Positions 8,967-19,372 are shown, numbered from the stretch's first letter. The stretch is DNA of 64,000 bases from Sphingobium yanoikuyae (GCF_034424525.1 NZ_CP139979.1:3621001-3685000), one strand, 5' to 3'. The notes: generated from the sequence alone by a model not told the origin. Numbers and translations: made by a program.

Positions 8967-9319
8967 CCCGCCTTCTTGCGGGCGGCGCGCGCCTCGTCGA
9001 TCAGGATCGGCTTGGCGCTGGCGTCGGTCAGCAGCTTGGTCGCCATCTTGCGGTCCGCCTCGCGCTTGGCCTCATAGAGCTTGCCCGCCAGATAGGCGCC
9101 GGTGAGGACCATGGCGCCGACCGGATAGCGCATGATGAGGCGCTTGGCGCCGGCCCCGGCGATCAGGCCGATCACGCCCTTCTTGCCCGTGTCGGCGGCG
9201 ACCCGTGCGGCCACCACCGTCGCGCCGAGCCGCGCCGCCTTGCGAAACAGGCTCGACTTGCGAACGCGCGTCGCGGTGGACGGAAGCTTTGCGGCGGTCG
9301 GGGCGGGCGTTTTCTTCAT
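8963..9319 (-). CDS. Hypothetical protein (basic, one hydrophobic hairpin)
   Basis: 118 residues, not recognised. A Lys/Thr/Ala-rich N-terminus (about 30 residues) is followed by two moderately hydrophobic stretches ([16 protein letters not shown] and [19 protein letters not shown]) and a charged tail. The tail overlaps the DUF2585 stop by 4 bases in convergent orientation. It may be peripheral to the membrane. The good reading frame and position make it a likely real gene. Confidence 0.6.
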   Translation of the reverse strand: MKKTPAPTAAKLPSTATRVRKSSLFRKAARLGATVVAARVAADTGKKGVIGLIAGAGAKRLIMRYPVGAMVLTGAYLAGKLYEAKREADRKMATKLLTDASAKPILIDEARAARKKAG

Positions 9320-9367
9320 AGGGGATTAATGTATCGCACCCGCCCCGGTTCCGCCAGTTGATCTGGA

Positions 9368-10753
<1,386 letters not shown>

Positions 10754-10977
10754 TCAGAACTCCCAGTTAAGAATCAATCGCAAAACTGGCTTCGATGTAG
10801 GGCCGGGGCGGGAAATTCCAAGGCGAAACTTGCGAATATCGCATATCCCCGCAGCCCATCCCCATGACAGGCCGCAGCCGTCATGCAGCCGCAGGATCTG
10901 CGCCTTTACCGGGGTTTACCGCAATTGATCGGCGCACGCGCCCCGATATCCTGCCTGGCATCCTGGAGGAAAACCGC

Positions 10978-11664
10978 ATGTCCGATCGCCCCGTCCTTGC
11001 CCTCCTCCTCTGCCTTGCCGCCACGACCGCTCCGGTCCACGCAGAAGAGGAAAAATCGTCCGACGATCCCACCAAGATCGCGACCAAGGTCGGCATCACC
11101 CGCGCCTCCGACGAATTTTCACTGTCCGGATCGGTCGCGGTCGGCCCCAAGCTGAAATTCAATGCCCGCGTGTCGGAATCGGGCCTCTGGTCGGTCGGCG
11201 CATCCTATCTGTTTCCGGTCGCGATCCTGACCTTCTCGGCCGGCAAAAGTCATTTCGATTCGGGCGTGGAACAGACGCGCTATTCGCTCGGCGGCTTCGT
11301 GCCGCTGTCGCAAGTCGGCCTCAAGACCGGCAAATTGCAGATGTTCGTGCCGTTTGGCTACAGCTATACCAAGGGGCATGGCCCGGTCAGCGATATCGAC
11401 CAGAGCGATGGCCTGCCGATCGCGCTCAGCAGCAACAGCGGCTATGTCGGGCTGTTCCTGTTGCGGCCGCTGGGACCGAAGCTGACCGCGATGGCGGGCG
11501 GCAATGTGACCAGGGGCACCCATGATTTTTCGGGCGTGGCGCTGGGTGGTGGCCTGTCCTACCATCTTACGCGTCGCGACACGGTCGGCGCCAATATCAG
11601 CTATGTCGACAATAGTTTCGGGACGAGCCAGAAGCTGCGCTTCTCCTATCGCCACGAATTTTGA
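10978..11664 (+). CDS. Putative outer-membrane beta-barrel protein
   Basis: 228 residues with a 20-residue signal peptide (cut after VHA). The rest alternates short amphipathic strands (LSGSVAVGPKLKFNARVSE, GLWSVGASYLFPVAILTFSAG, TVGANISYVDN) and ends in Phe (RHEF), consistent with an outer-membrane barrel of 8-12 strands. No specific family recognised. The ATG at 10978 has a clear GGAGGA 7 bases upstream, which decides the start over the longer reading from 10864. Confidence 0.72.
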   Translation: MSDRPVLALLLCLAATTAPVHAEEEKSSDDPTKIATKVGITRASDEFSLSGSVAVGPKLKFNARVSESGLWSVGASYLFPVAILTFSAGKSHFDSGVEQTRYSLGGFVPLSQVGLKTGKLQMFVPFGYSYTKGHGPVSDIDQSDGLPIALSSNSGYVGLFLLRPLGPKLTAMAGGNVTRGTHDFSGVALGGGLSYHLTRRDTVGANISYVDNSFGTSQKLRFSYRHEF

Positions 11665-11691
11665 GCCTGCGGCCGATGCCGGCCGCCCGGC

Positions 11692-12168
11692 TCACTTCTT
11701 CTTGCCGAAATCCACCGTGACGACGTTGGAGCCATCCTCGGTCGTGACCAGCGGCGCGTCATTTTCGGCCACGTCATGGGGTTCGGGCTCTTCATCGGCC
11801 TGAACCTGGAACTGCAGCGCGAAATTGACGGCGGGATCGACGAAGGCGGTGATCGCGCTGAAGGGAATGACCAGATGCGCCGCGACCTGGTTGAAGGTCA
11901 GGCTGACCTCGAAATGGCGGTCGCTGACCTTGAGATCCCAGAACTTGTTCTGGAGGACGATGGTCATCTCGTCCGGGAAACGTTCCGACAGATGCTTGGG
12001 GATATCCACCCCGGCGGCATGGGTCTTGAACGTGATGTAGAAATGATGCGCGCCCGGCAGGCCACCGGTCTGCTGCACTTCGCCCAGCACGCGGCCGACG
12101 ACCGCGCGCAGGGCCTCCTGCACGATTTCGTCATAGGGAATCAGGCTGTCGGGCAGGTCTTCACTCAT
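11692..12168 (-). CDS. SspB-type ClpXP adaptor protein
   Basis: 158-residue alphaproteobacterial SspB-alpha homologue, which delivers ssrA-tagged and some native substrates to ClpXP. The N-terminal helix ([21 protein letters not shown]) and the [14 protein letters not shown] strand form the substrate-binding fold. The acidic linker (about 120-145) and the C-terminal tail with [11 protein letters not shown] correspond to the ClpX-docking peptide. It is divergent from hisB. Confidence 0.88.
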   Translation of the reverse strand: MSEDLPDSLIPYDEIVQEALRAVVGRVLGEVQQTGGLPGAHHFYITFKTHAAGVDIPKHLSERFPDEMTIVLQNKFWDLKVSDRHFEVSLTFNQVAAHLVIPFSAITAFVDPAVNFALQFQVQADEEPEPHDVAENDAPLVTTEDGSNVVTVDFGKKK

Positions 12169-12266
12169 GGGGCATATGTCCTAACGACGCGAAAGCGGCG
12201 GTCAACCCCCGCCCGAGAGGTACATCATCAGATTGCATGGCGCGCGCGACACGCTATAGGGCGCGC

Positions 12267-12854
12267 ATGCGCACGGCCGAGATTCACCGCAACACTGCGG
12301 AAACGCAGATCGACGTGACCGTCAACCTCGACGGCACCGGTCTTTACACCGTCTCCACCGGGATCGGTTTCCTCGACCATATGATCGAGCAGCTGTCGCG
12401 CCATTCGCTGATCGACATGACCGTCAAGACCGTCGGCGACCTGCATGTCGACCAGCATCACACCACCGAGGATACGGCGATCGCGATCGGCGAGGCGCTG
12501 GCCAAGGCGCTGGGCGACAAGCGCGGCATCAGCCGTTACGGCAGCGTCTATTCGCCGATGGACGAAACGCTGAGCCGCGTCGCGCTCGACATTTCCGGCC
12601 GCCCCTGGCTGGTGTGCAAGCTGCCCTTCACCGTCACCAAGATCGGCGAATGGGACACGGAGATGGTGGAGCATTTCTTCCACAGCCTGGCCCAGGCCGC
12701 CGGCATCACGCTGCACATCGAGCTGCTCTATGGCAGCAACAATCATCATATCGTCGAAAGCGCGTTCAAGGGCCTGGCCCGCGCGCTGCGCCAGGCGGTG
12801 GAGATCGACCCGCGCAAGGCCGACGCCATCCCCTCGACCAAGGGCATGCTCTAA
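12267..12854 (+). CDS. hisB: Imidazoleglycerol-phosphate dehydratase HisB
   Basis: Sixth step of histidine synthesis, dehydrating IGP to imidazole-acetol phosphate. 195 residues, monofunctional (no phosphatase domain). The manganese-binding [12 protein letters not shown] and NNHHIVES motifs are both present, and the start [15 protein letters not shown] is typical. It is the first gene of the his block and is followed 28 bases later by a YciI-like gene. Upstream extension from 12237 is less likely as it lacks family similarity. Confidence 0.95.
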   Translation: MRTAEIHRNTAETQIDVTVNLDGTGLYTVSTGIGFLDHMIEQLSRHSLIDMTVKTVGDLHVDQHHTTEDTAIAIGEALAKALGDKRGISRYGSVYSPMDETLSRVALDISGRPWLVCKLPFTVTKIGEWDTEMVEHFFHSLAQAAGITLHIELLYGSNNHHIVESAFKGLARALRQAVEIDPRKADAIPSTKGML

Positions 12855-12882
12855 GCATCACTTCCATAGAAAGGCCGACCCC

Positions 12883-13170
12883 ATGTTCATCATTTCGCTG
12901 ACCTATACGGCGCCGATCGATGTGCTGGACGGCCATCTGGCCGATCATCGGGCCTGGTTGGACCAGGGCATTGCCGATGGCTGGCTGCTGCTCGCCGGCC
13001 GGCGCGAACCGCGCACCGGCGGCATTTTGCTGGCGCGCGGCGAGCGTGACGAGATCGCGGCGAAGGCAGCGACCGATCCCTTCGTCGTCAACGGCGCGGC
13101 ATCGTTCGACCTGATCGAGTTCCTTCCGGCGCGCGCCGCCAGCGTCAATCTGGACACGCTGCTGCCATGA
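12883..13170 (+). CDS. YciI-like protein within the his cluster
   Basis: 95 residues of the YciI fold (dimeric alpha/beta barrel). The segment HLADHRAWLDQGIADGWLLLAG carries the His and Asp positions typical of the family; the biochemical role is not settled. It overlaps hisH by 4 bases (ATGA), so it is co-translated with it. Its position between hisB and hisH suggests a link to histidine synthesis or simply operon hitch-hiking. Confidence 0.8.
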   Translation: MFIISLTYTAPIDVLDGHLADHRAWLDQGIADGWLLLAGRREPRTGGILLARGERDEIAAKAATDPFVVNGAASFDLIEFLPARAASVNLDTLLP

Positions 13171-13781
13171 CCATCGCCCTGATCGACTATGGCGCGGGCA
13201 ATCTCCACTCGGTCCACAATGCCCTGCGCAAGGCGGGTGCCGATGATGTGACCATCACCGCCGATGCCGATGTCGTGGCCAGGGCCGACCGCATCGTGCT
13301 GCCCGGTGTCGGCGCCTTCCGCGCCTGCCGCGACGCCTTGGTCGCGATCCCCGGCATGGTCGACGCGATGAACGAGGCGGTGAACAGCCGCGGCATTCCC
13401 TTTCTGGGCGTCTGCGTCGGCATGCAGTTGCTCGCCGACGCCGGCGAGGAGTTCGGCCGGCATGAGGGGCTGGGCTGGATTCCCGGCACGGTGCGGCTGA
13501 TCGAACCGACCGATGCTTCGATCAAGGTGCCGCATATGGGCTGGAACGATGTGGTGCTGAACGGCCAGCCGCCCCTGATCGAGGCCGGCGAGGCCTATTT
13601 CCTGCACAGCTATCATTATGAGGCCGCCGACCCGGCCCATGTCGCCGCCGTCACCGACCATGGCGGGCCGCTGGTCGCCGCCGTCGCGCGCGACACCATC
13701 ATCGGCTGCCAGTTCCACCCGGAAAAGAGCCAGCGCTACGGCCTGTCCTTCCTCGCGCGCTTTCTGGACTGGAAGCCGTGA
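13167..13781 (+). CDS. hisH: Imidazole glycerol phosphate synthase, glutaminase subunit HisH
   Basis: Class I glutamine amidotransferase that feeds ammonia to HisF. 204 residues. Nucleophile Cys83 is in GVCVGMQ, with His184 and Glu186 in FHPEKS; PGVGAF at 46-51 is the oxyanion-loop region. It overlaps the YciI gene and is followed by a 26-bp inverted repeat before hisA. Confidence 0.96.
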   Translation: MTIALIDYGAGNLHSVHNALRKAGADDVTITADADVVARADRIVLPGVGAFRACRDALVAIPGMVDAMNEAVNSRGIPFLGVCVGMQLLADAGEEFGRHEGLGWIPGTVRLIEPTDASIKVPHMGWNDVVLNGQPPLIEAGEAYFLHSYHYEAADPAHVAAVTDHGGPLVAAVARDTIIGCQFHPEKSQRYGLSFLARFLDWKP

Positions 13782-13795
13782 TACCACCCCTACCC

Positions 13796-13859
13796 CCGTT
13801 CGGTTCGAGCCTGTCGAGAACCGTTGCGCGTGGGTTCTCGACAAGCTCGAACCGAACGG
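13796..13859. repeat. Imperfect 26-bp inverted repeat between hisH and hisA
   Basis: Arms 13796-13821 and 13834-13859 match at 25 of 26 positions around a 12-base spacer. The arm begins CCGTTCGGTTCGAGCCTGTC. It looks like a short repetitive palindrome of the sphingomonad intergenic type and ends only 10 bases before the hisA ATG. Confidence 0.85.
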
Positions 13860-13869
13860 AAATCGGATA

Positions 13870-14607
13870 ATGTCCCTGATCGTCTTTCCCGCCATCGACC
13901 TCAAAGGCGGCCAGGTCGTCCGCCTGGCCGAGGGCGACATGGACCGCGCCACCGTCTATGGCGACGATCCCGCCGCGCAGGCGCTGATCTTCGCCGCAGC
14001 GGGCGCCCAGCATATCCATGTCGTCGATCTGGATGGCAGCTTTGCCGGCCATGCGGTCAATGCCGAAGCGGTCGAACGCATCGTCGAGGCCTTTCCCGGC
14101 CATGTTCAACTCGGCGGCGGCATCCGCAACCGGGAGTCGGTCGAACGCTGGTTTGACCTGGGCGTATCGCGCATCGTGATCGGCACCGCTGCGCTGAAAG
14201 ACCCCGCCTTCGTCAAGGCAGCCGCGCGCGACTTCCCCGGCGGCATCGTCGTCGCGGTCGATGCGCGCGACGGCTTCGTCGCCACCGACGGCTGGGCGGA
14301 AAAGAGCGACATGCCGGTGATCGACCTCGCCCGCCGGTTCGAGGATGCGGGCGTCGCCAGCCTGCTCTTCACCGATGTCGGCCGCGACGGTCTGCTCAAG
14401 GGCGTGAATATCGATGCGACCGTCGATCTCGCCCGCGCCACCGACATGCCGGTGATCGCCAGCGGCGGCGTGGCAGGGATCGCGGATATACGCGTCCTCA
14501 GCCTCCACGCCGATGACGGGATCGAAGGCGTCATCACCGGCCGCGCCATCTATGATGGCCGCCTCGACCTCAAGACCGCGCTCGCGGTCGCGCAGGCGGC
14601 GGCGTGA
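13870..14607 (+). CDS. hisA: Phosphoribosyl isomerase HisA
   Basis: ProFAR isomerase, a (beta/alpha)8 barrel opening the ribose of ProFAR to PRFAR. 245 residues. Catalytic Asp10 lies in [10 protein letters not shown]; the phosphate-binding half motifs QLGGGIRN and [12 protein letters not shown] are present. The start ATG at 13870 lies just beyond the inverted repeat and has only a weak ribosome site, so the upstream hairpin could affect its translation. Confidence 0.95.
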   Translation: MSLIVFPAIDLKGGQVVRLAEGDMDRATVYGDDPAAQALIFAAAGAQHIHVVDLDGSFAGHAVNAEAVERIVEAFPGHVQLGGGIRNRESVERWFDLGVSRIVIGTAALKDPAFVKAAARDFPGGIVVAVDARDGFVATDGWAEKSDMPVIDLARRFEDAGVASLLFTDVGRDGLLKGVNIDATVDLARATDMPVIASGGVAGIADIRVLSLHADDGIEGVITGRAIYDGRLDLKTALAVAQAAA

Positions 14608-14621
14608 ACGGCGCCGGCCAG

Positions 14622-14753
14622 TTCCTCCCCGATACGGGGAGGGGGACCATGCGAAGCATGGTGGAGGGGGCTATCCCTTCACGCGTCCCTATGCGAAAAG
14701 CCCCCTCCACCACCGGCTGCGCCGGCGGTCCCCCTCCCCTTGCAGGGGAGGAA
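14622..14753. repeat. REPIN-like palindromic repeat between hisA and hisF
   Basis: Outer arms TTCCTCCCC...GGGGAGGAA enclose inner arms around 14644-14671 and 14700-14738 (GGTGGAGGGGGCT against AGCCCCCTCCACC) with small hairpins. The whole 130-base unit is palindromic. A related unit occurs at 32125-32239. Its last bases, GGGGAGGAA, double as the hisF Shine-Dalgarno. Confidence 0.85.
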
Positions 14754-14755
14754 GC

Positions 14756-15520
14756 ATGACCGTCCGCACCCGCGTCATTCCCTGCCTCGACGTTGCCAAT
14801 GGCCGCGTGGTGAAGGGCGTCAATTTCGTCGACCTCAAGGATGCCGGCGACCCGGTCGAGCAGGCCAAGCTCTATGACGCGGCCGGCGCCGACGAACTCT
14901 GCTTCCTCGACATCACCGCCACCCATGAGGCGCGCGGCACCATATTGGACGTGGTGCGCCGTACCGCCGAAGTCTGCTTCATGCCCGTCACCGTCGGCGG
15001 CGGCGTGCGCAGCGCGGAGGATGCCCGCGCCCTGCTGCTGGCGGGCGCGGACAAGGTCGCGGTCAACAGCGCCGCCGTCGCCCGGCCCGAACTGGTGGCC
15101 GACATCGCCGACCGCTTCGGCGCGCAGTGCATCGTCGGATCGGTCGATGCGCGCAAGGTGGGCGAAGGCAAGTGGGAAATCTTCACCCATGGCGGCCGCA
15201 AGCCGACCGGCATCGACGCGCTGGAACATGCGCTGCGCCTGGCGGAACTTGGCGCGGGCGAACTGCTCGTCACCTCGATGGACGGCGATGGCACCAAGCA
15301 GGGCTATGACCTGGCGCTGACCCGCATGATCGCCGATGCCGTGTCGATCCCGGTGATCGCCAGCGGCGGCGTCGGCACCCTCGACCATCTGGTCGAAGGC
15401 GTGGTCGAAGGCCATGCCAGCGCGGTGCTGGCCGCCTCGATATTTCACTTCGGTCAACATACTATTGCTGAAGCGCATCAGGCCCTGGCCCGCGCCGGTA
15501 TCCCCGTTCGGGGCCATTAA
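14756..15520 (+). CDS. hisF: Imidazole glycerol phosphate synthase, cyclase subunit HisF
   Basis: Barrel enzyme that uses ammonia from HisH to form IGP and AICAR. 254 residues; starts [20 protein letters not shown] with catalytic Asp12, has TVGGGVRS and [11 protein letters not shown] phosphate motifs and ends in the usual [20 protein letters not shown]. The start at 14756 is set by the strong GGGGAGGAAG just upstream, which belongs to the palindromic repeat. Confidence 0.96.
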   Translation: MTVRTRVIPCLDVANGRVVKGVNFVDLKDAGDPVEQAKLYDAAGADELCFLDITATHEARGTILDVVRRTAEVCFMPVTVGGGVRSAEDARALLLAGADKVAVNSAAVARPELVADIADRFGAQCIVGSVDARKVGEGKWEIFTHGGRKPTGIDALEHALRLAELGAGELLVTSMDGDGTKQGYDLALTRMIADAVSIPVIASGGVGTLDHLVEGVVEGHASAVLAASIFHFGQHTIAEAHQALARAGIPVRGH

Positions 15521-15545
15521 AGCGCGGAAAAGCGCCAAAATGTCG

Positions 15546-15563
15546 GGTTAATTGACATTAACC
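15546..15563. promoter_or_regulatory. Dyad upstream of sigma-54-type promoter
   Basis: GGTTAAT-TGAC-ATTAACC, a perfect 7-bp dyad with 4-base spacer, about 76 bases upstream of the -24 element at 15622. This is a normal position for an enhancer-binding protein. Function inferred. Confidence 0.35.
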
Positions 15564-15621
15564 ATATAGGGCTTTTGGCGGCCATCGGTCGCCAGCCGCA
15601 GAAAAACGTCACTTGGCAAAA

Positions 15622-15638
15622 TTGGCACGGTTACTGCG
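15622..15638 (+). promoter_or_regulatory. Sigma-54 (RpoN) type -24/-12 promoter
   Basis: TTGGCACG-GTTA-CTGCG: full match to the -24 part of the YTGGCACG-N4-TTGCW consensus and a good -12 part (TGC kept). It lies 59 bases before the start of the PEP-CTERM gene. PEP-CTERM genes in several Gram-negative bacteria are driven by RpoN with the PrsK/PrsR pair, which supports the assignment. Confidence 0.6.
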
Positions 15639-15654
15639 TAGACAGGGCGCAGGG

Positions 15655-15668
15655 TCGTTTCGAAACGA
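15655..15668. promoter_or_regulatory. 14-bp perfect palindrome in the leader of the PEP-CTERM gene
   Basis: TCGTTTCGAAACGA, between the -12 element and the start codon. It could be a repressor site or a small leader hairpin; nothing further is visible. Confidence 0.35.
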
Positions 15669-15697
15669 TTTGTCCATTTTGAAACAGGGTGACTTTT

Positions 15698-15946
15698 ATG
15701 CAGATCAGCAAACTTCTTCTCGTAGCGGGTTCGGCCAGCCTGATGGGCCTCGCCATCCCCGCCCCCGCCAACGCCACCTTCTGCTGGTTCAAGTGCGGCG
15801 GCTCCAGCGGCGGCGGCACCTCGTCGGGTGGCAGCAGCGGTGGCACGCCGACCCCGGTGCCTGAACCCGAACAGATGGCGCTGTTCGGCATGGGCGCCGC
15901 CGTGCTGGCCGGTCGCGTCTTCTTCGCGCGCCGCAAGCAGAAGTAA
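15698..15946 (+). CDS. Small PEP-CTERM sorting-domain protein
   Basis: 82 residues. Signal peptide 1-26 (ending ANA), a short Cys-containing FCWFKCGG, a Gly/Ser-rich spacer, then the sorting tail: PVPEPEQMALFGMGAAVLAG followed by a basic end (RRKQK). This Pro-Glu-Pro, hydrophobic helix and basic cluster is the PEP-CTERM layout, recognised by exosortase and linked to exopolysaccharide or surface attachment. The exosortase is not in the window. The ATG at 15698 has AGGGTGA upstream. It interrupts the his gene order between hisF and hisE and has its own RpoN-type promoter. Confidence 0.78.
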   Translation: MQISKLLLVAGSASLMGLAIPAPANATFCWFKCGGSSGGGTSSGGSSGGTPTPVPEPEQMALFGMGAAVLAGRVFFARRKQK

Positions 15947-15979
15947 AATTCATTTGACGGGTCGCGCGCGGGACGCTTG

Positions 15980-16309
15980 ATGCAGCCCATGCGCGCGACC
16001 CTTCAAACCCTCGAACAGACCATCGCCGAGCGACGGAAGGCCGATCCATCGGCATCCTATGTGGCGAAGCTGACCGCCCGCGGCCGGGGCAAGATCGCCC
16101 AGAAGGTCGGCGAGGAAGCGGTCGAGGCGGTGATCGCCGCCATGGCCGACAATCGGGCCGAACTGGTCGGCGAAAGCGCGGACCTGCTCTTCCACCTGCT
16201 GGTGCTGCTGGCCGATTGCGGCATTCCCTTCGACGATGTGCTCGACGAACTGGAGCGGCGCGAAGGCCTGTCGGGCCTGGCCGAAAAGGCCGCCCGTCCA
16301 AAGGATTGA
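15980..16309 (+). CDS. hisE: Phosphoribosyl-ATP pyrophosphatase HisE
   Basis: Second step of histidine synthesis, releasing pyrophosphate from PR-ATP. About 109 residues, all-alpha MazG-like fold. The motif KVGEEAVEAVIAAMADN with the later ESADLLFHLLVLLAD supplies the acidic metal ligands. Start taken at the ATG at 15980; 15989 is possible. It is monofunctional; hisI is not in the window. Confidence 0.93.
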   Translation: MQPMRATLQTLEQTIAERRKADPSASYVAKLTARGRGKIAQKVGEEAVEAVIAAMADNRAELVGESADLLFHLLVLLADCGIPFDDVLDELERREGLSGLAEKAARPKD

Positions 16310-16393
16310 TCCCGTCCACGGAAAGACATTGCCTTCCCGGCGTTTGTAGATCAGCCTCCAGTGTCGGAGCGCGTTGGAACGGGGAGTGAAGGC

Positions 16394-16972
16394 ATGATGC
16401 TGCGGACCATCCTGGGCGGACTGCTTGGCGGTTTCGCCATGTTCATCATCGGCTTCCTCTTCTGGGGCACGCCCCTGAGCGCGCTGGCGCTCAGTCGTGC
16501 CGATCCGCAGGCAAGCGCCAATCTGCAGGCCGCAATGGCGCAGGCGCTGGCCCGCAGCGGCACCGGCGTCTATGTCATCCCCGATCCCGCCACGGCCCAA
16601 GGCACCATCCTCTATGGCAAGGGGCCGGTGGCGATGCTCTTCTACAATAATGGCGGCTTCCCGGTGATGGATGGCTCCAGCCTGATCGGCGGACTGCTGC
16701 TGGCGCTGGCGACCGGTGTGCTGATCGCGCTGGCGCTGCGCTTCGTCACAGGCGACTTCAACAGCCGGGCGCGGGTGTCGATCCTGTTCGCGCTCGCCAC
16801 CGTGCTGTGGCTGCATATCGGCCAGGCCGTGTTCAACCATGCGCCCTGGGGCTACAGCCTCTATCTGGCGCTGAGCGATCTGGTCGCGCTGAGCGTGGCC
16901 GGGCTGATCGCCGCGAAGCTGATGGAAGGGCGCGCCGCAAAGCCCAGCGCCTCAGACAGCACGCTCCACTGA
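16394..16972 (+). CDS. Hypothetical multi-pass membrane protein
   Basis: 192 residues with four hydrophobic segments (about 5-27, 100-120, 130-150, 158-178) and a periplasmic-looking loop rich in Ala/Gln (35-95). No family recognised with certainty. The start ATG at 16394 follows GGGGAGTGAAGG. Its 3' end overlaps the convergent deacetylase gene by 21 bases. Confidence 0.68.
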   Translation: MMLRTILGGLLGGFAMFIIGFLFWGTPLSALALSRADPQASANLQAAMAQALARSGTGVYVIPDPATAQGTILYGKGPVAMLFYNNGGFPVMDGSSLIGGLLLALATGVLIALALRFVTGDFNSRARVSILFALATVLWLHIGQAVFNHAPWGYSLYLALSDLVALSVAGLIAAKLMEGRAAKPSASDSTLH

Positions 16973-17854
16973 CGCCATCCGCAACATGCAGGCGGCATGG
17001 CGCCGCGCGACCGCCATCCGGTCCGGGCCATAGCCGCCACCCATGCAACTGGCGACCGGGATGGCGCGCACCAGCGCCTGACGCATTACCAGCCCGTCGC
17101 GCGCGGCCAGTCCCTCGTCGCTGAGCGCCAGCCGGCCCAGCCGATCGTCCACATGACCATCCACCCCGGCCTGATATAGAATCAGGTCCGGCGCGAAATC
17201 ATCCAGCACGCGCGGCAGCATCTCGCCCAGCGCCGCCAGATAGTCTGCGTCGCCGGTATCGTCGGCCAGCCCCAGATCCAGCGTCGAGCGCGCCTTGCGC
17301 ACCGGGAAATTCTTCTCCGCATGAATCGACATGGTGAAGACATCGCCCCTCCCCGCCATCAGCGACGCCGTACCATCGCCCTGATGCACGTCGAGGTCGA
17401 GGATCAGGATACGGTTCACATCCCCCTCCGCGATCAGCCGGTTGGCCGCGATCGCCAGGTCGTTGAACACGCAATAGCCCGCGCCGCTGTCGGCCAGCGC
17501 ATGATGGCTGCCCCCCGCCGCATTGGCGGCATAGCCATGGACCAGCGCCAGCTTCGCCGCCAACCAGGTGCCGCCGGGCGACAGCAGCGCCCGGCGCATC
17601 ACCCGCTCGGTTACCGGAAAGCCGATCCGCCGTTCCTTGTCGGGCGGCACGGCCAGCGTCAGCACCTCTTCGACATAGGCGGGATCATGCACCGCCGCGA
17701 TCCAGGACGCGGGCATCGGATCGGGCGCATGAACGGTCATCGGCGCGCCACTGTCGGCGAGCACGTCCATCACCAGCCCATATTTGTCGAAGCGCGCCTG
17801 CTGGCCGTCTGTGGCCGGGGAGACATAGGCGGGATGGTGAACGACGTGCAGCAT
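16952..17854 (-). CDS. Histone deacetylase-like (AcuC/HDAC superfamily) protein
   Basis: 300 residues of the zinc-dependent deacetylase fold. The His pair in [17 protein letters not shown], metal ligands in [11 protein letters not shown], and [14 protein letters not shown] near the C-terminus are conserved. The short loops and the HVVHHPAYV start resemble class IV-like bacterial homologues. Likely substrates are acetylated proteins, polyamines or other amides; none can be chosen from sequence. It is divergent from the L,D-transpeptidase gene. Confidence 0.87.
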   Translation of the reverse strand: MLHVVHHPAYVSPATDGQQARFDKYGLVMDVLADSGAPMTVHAPDPMPASWIAAVHDPAYVEEVLTLAVPPDKERRIGFPVTERVMRRALLSPGGTWLAAKLALVHGYAANAAGGSHHALADSGAGYCVFNDLAIAANRLIAEGDVNRILILDLDVHQGDGTASLMAGRGDVFTMSIHAEKNFPVRKARSTLDLGLADDTGDADYLAALGEMLPRVLDDFAPDLILYQAGVDGHVDDRLGRLALSDEGLAARDGLVMRQALVRAIPVASCMGGGYGPDRMAVARRHAACMLRMASVERAV

Positions 17855-17911
17855 GATCTTTTCCCGCTATCGCGATTTGATAGATGGCCGCTTTGCGCTA
17901 TCTGGTCCAGC

Positions 17912-19372
17912 ATGAACCGTCCCGATTTGATCCGTTTCCTCGCCCTGCCCCTGCTGGCCACCGCCGCCATCCCGGCCGTCGCGCAGCCCCCGGCCATGAC
18001 ACCGACCCAGAGCGCGCCGCCGGCCGGTCAGGTCGTGCTGCCCCCGCCGATGGCGGTGATGCCCCCGCCCGTGCCGTTGCCGGCCCTGTCGCAGGCGCAG
18101 GATGACTGGGCGAATGAATGGCTGAAAAGCGGCATGGCCGAAGGGCTGATGGCGCGCAGCAAGCCGACCGCGCCGATGCACGGGCAGCAATTGCTGAACG
18201 CCTTGCTGGATCGCGGCCGCGCGCTCAGCACCGGCCGGGTCGATACCGCCGATTTTCTGGAAGTCTGGGCGCTGCGCCCCGCCGCCTTCGATCCGCGCCC
18301 CTCGCTCGCCAAGGCGATTGCCGAGGATCGGCTGCCGCAATGGGCGGCCAGCCTGACCCCGCCCTATTCGGGCTATGACGGGCTGCGCAAGGGCCTCGCC
18401 ACCTATGAGAAGATCCGCGACACCGGCGGCTGGTCCAGCCTGTCGGCCGGCGCCTCGGCCGATGTCGTGCGCGCCCGCCTGGCGCTGGAGGACAAGAGCG
18501 TCACCGGCAGCGAGCCGCTGACCGCCGCGCTGCAACGCGCCCAGCGCCGCTATGGCCTCAACCCCACCGGCCTGCTCGACGCGCGCACCCTGACCGCGCT
18601 CAACGTGTCGGTGGATGATCGCATCGCCGCGATCATGGCCAATATGGAACGCTGGCGCTGGATGCCGCGCGAATTGCCGGTCAACCGCGTCCAGGTGAAC
18701 ATCGCCGCCGCCGTGCTGACCGTGTTCCAGGGCGACGAACCCGTCACATCGATGCGCGCCGTCACCGGCAGCCCGACCAACCAGACGCCGATGCTGTCGT
18801 CGAACATCCATTCCATCGTGGTCAATCCGCCCTGGAACGTACCGATGTCGATCGCCAGGAAGGAATTGTTTCCCAAAGGCCGCGCGACCCTGGCCAAGCA
18901 GGGCTACAAGATCGTGAAGACGCCCGAGGGCGGCGAGCGCATCGTCCAGCCCGCCGGTCCCAACAGCGCGCTCGGCCGGCTGAAGTTCGATTTCAACAAT
19001 CCCTTCGCCGTCTATCTGCACGACACGCCTTCGCGCGGGAAATTCTCCAGCTATGATCGGCTCGCCAGCCATGGCTGCATCCGCCTGGAAAAGCCGGTAT
19101 CGCTGGCCGAACTGATGGTGGCGAGCGATCCCAGCCTGTCGGGCCAAATCCAGAGCCTGATCGACACCAACAAGACCCAGCGCGTGTCGCTGCCCTCGCA
19201 GGTCGCGGTCTATCTGCTCTACTGGACCGCCTTTGCCAGCAGCAACGGCACCATGAACTTCCGCGCCGATCCCTATGACTGGGACAAGCTGCTGGCCCAG
19301 AAGATCGAGGCCTCCAGCCGCCGCGTCGACCCCACTGCGGTCAATTCGACCGCCCCCGCAGCCAAGGACTGA
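17912..19372 (+). CDS. L,D-transpeptidase of the YcbB type
   Basis: 486-residue exported enzyme making 3-3 cross-links in peptidoglycan. Signal peptide 1-24 (ending VAQ) is followed by a Pro-rich stretch, an inserted N-terminal domain, a peptidoglycan-binding segment (about 190-215, RAQRRYGLNPTGLLDARTL) and the YkuD domain (260-430) with the active site ASHGCIRLEKP carrying the catalytic Cys. The start at 17912 gives a proper signal peptide, while the frame's upstream extension does not. It is followed 5 bases later by a lipoprotein gene. Confidence 0.9.
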   Translation: MNRPDLIRFLALPLLATAAIPAVAQPPAMTPTQSAPPAGQVVLPPPMAVMPPPVPLPALSQAQDDWANEWLKSGMAEGLMARSKPTAPMHGQQLLNALLDRGRALSTGRVDTADFLEVWALRPAAFDPRPSLAKAIAEDRLPQWAASLTPPYSGYDGLRKGLATYEKIRDTGGWSSLSAGASADVVRARLALEDKSVTGSEPLTAALQRAQRRYGLNPTGLLDARTLTALNVSVDDRIAAIMANMERWRWMPRELPVNRVQVNIAAAVLTVFQGDEPVTSMRAVTGSPTNQTPMLSSNIHSIVVNPPWNVPMSIARKELFPKGRATLAKQGYKIVKTPEGGERIVQPAGPNSALGRLKFDFNNPFAVYLHDTPSRGKFSSYDRLASHGCIRLEKPVSLAELMVASDPSLSGQIQSLIDTNKTQRVSLPSQVAVYLLYWTAFASSNGTMNFRADPYDWDKLLAQKIEASSRRVDPTAVNSTAPAAKD

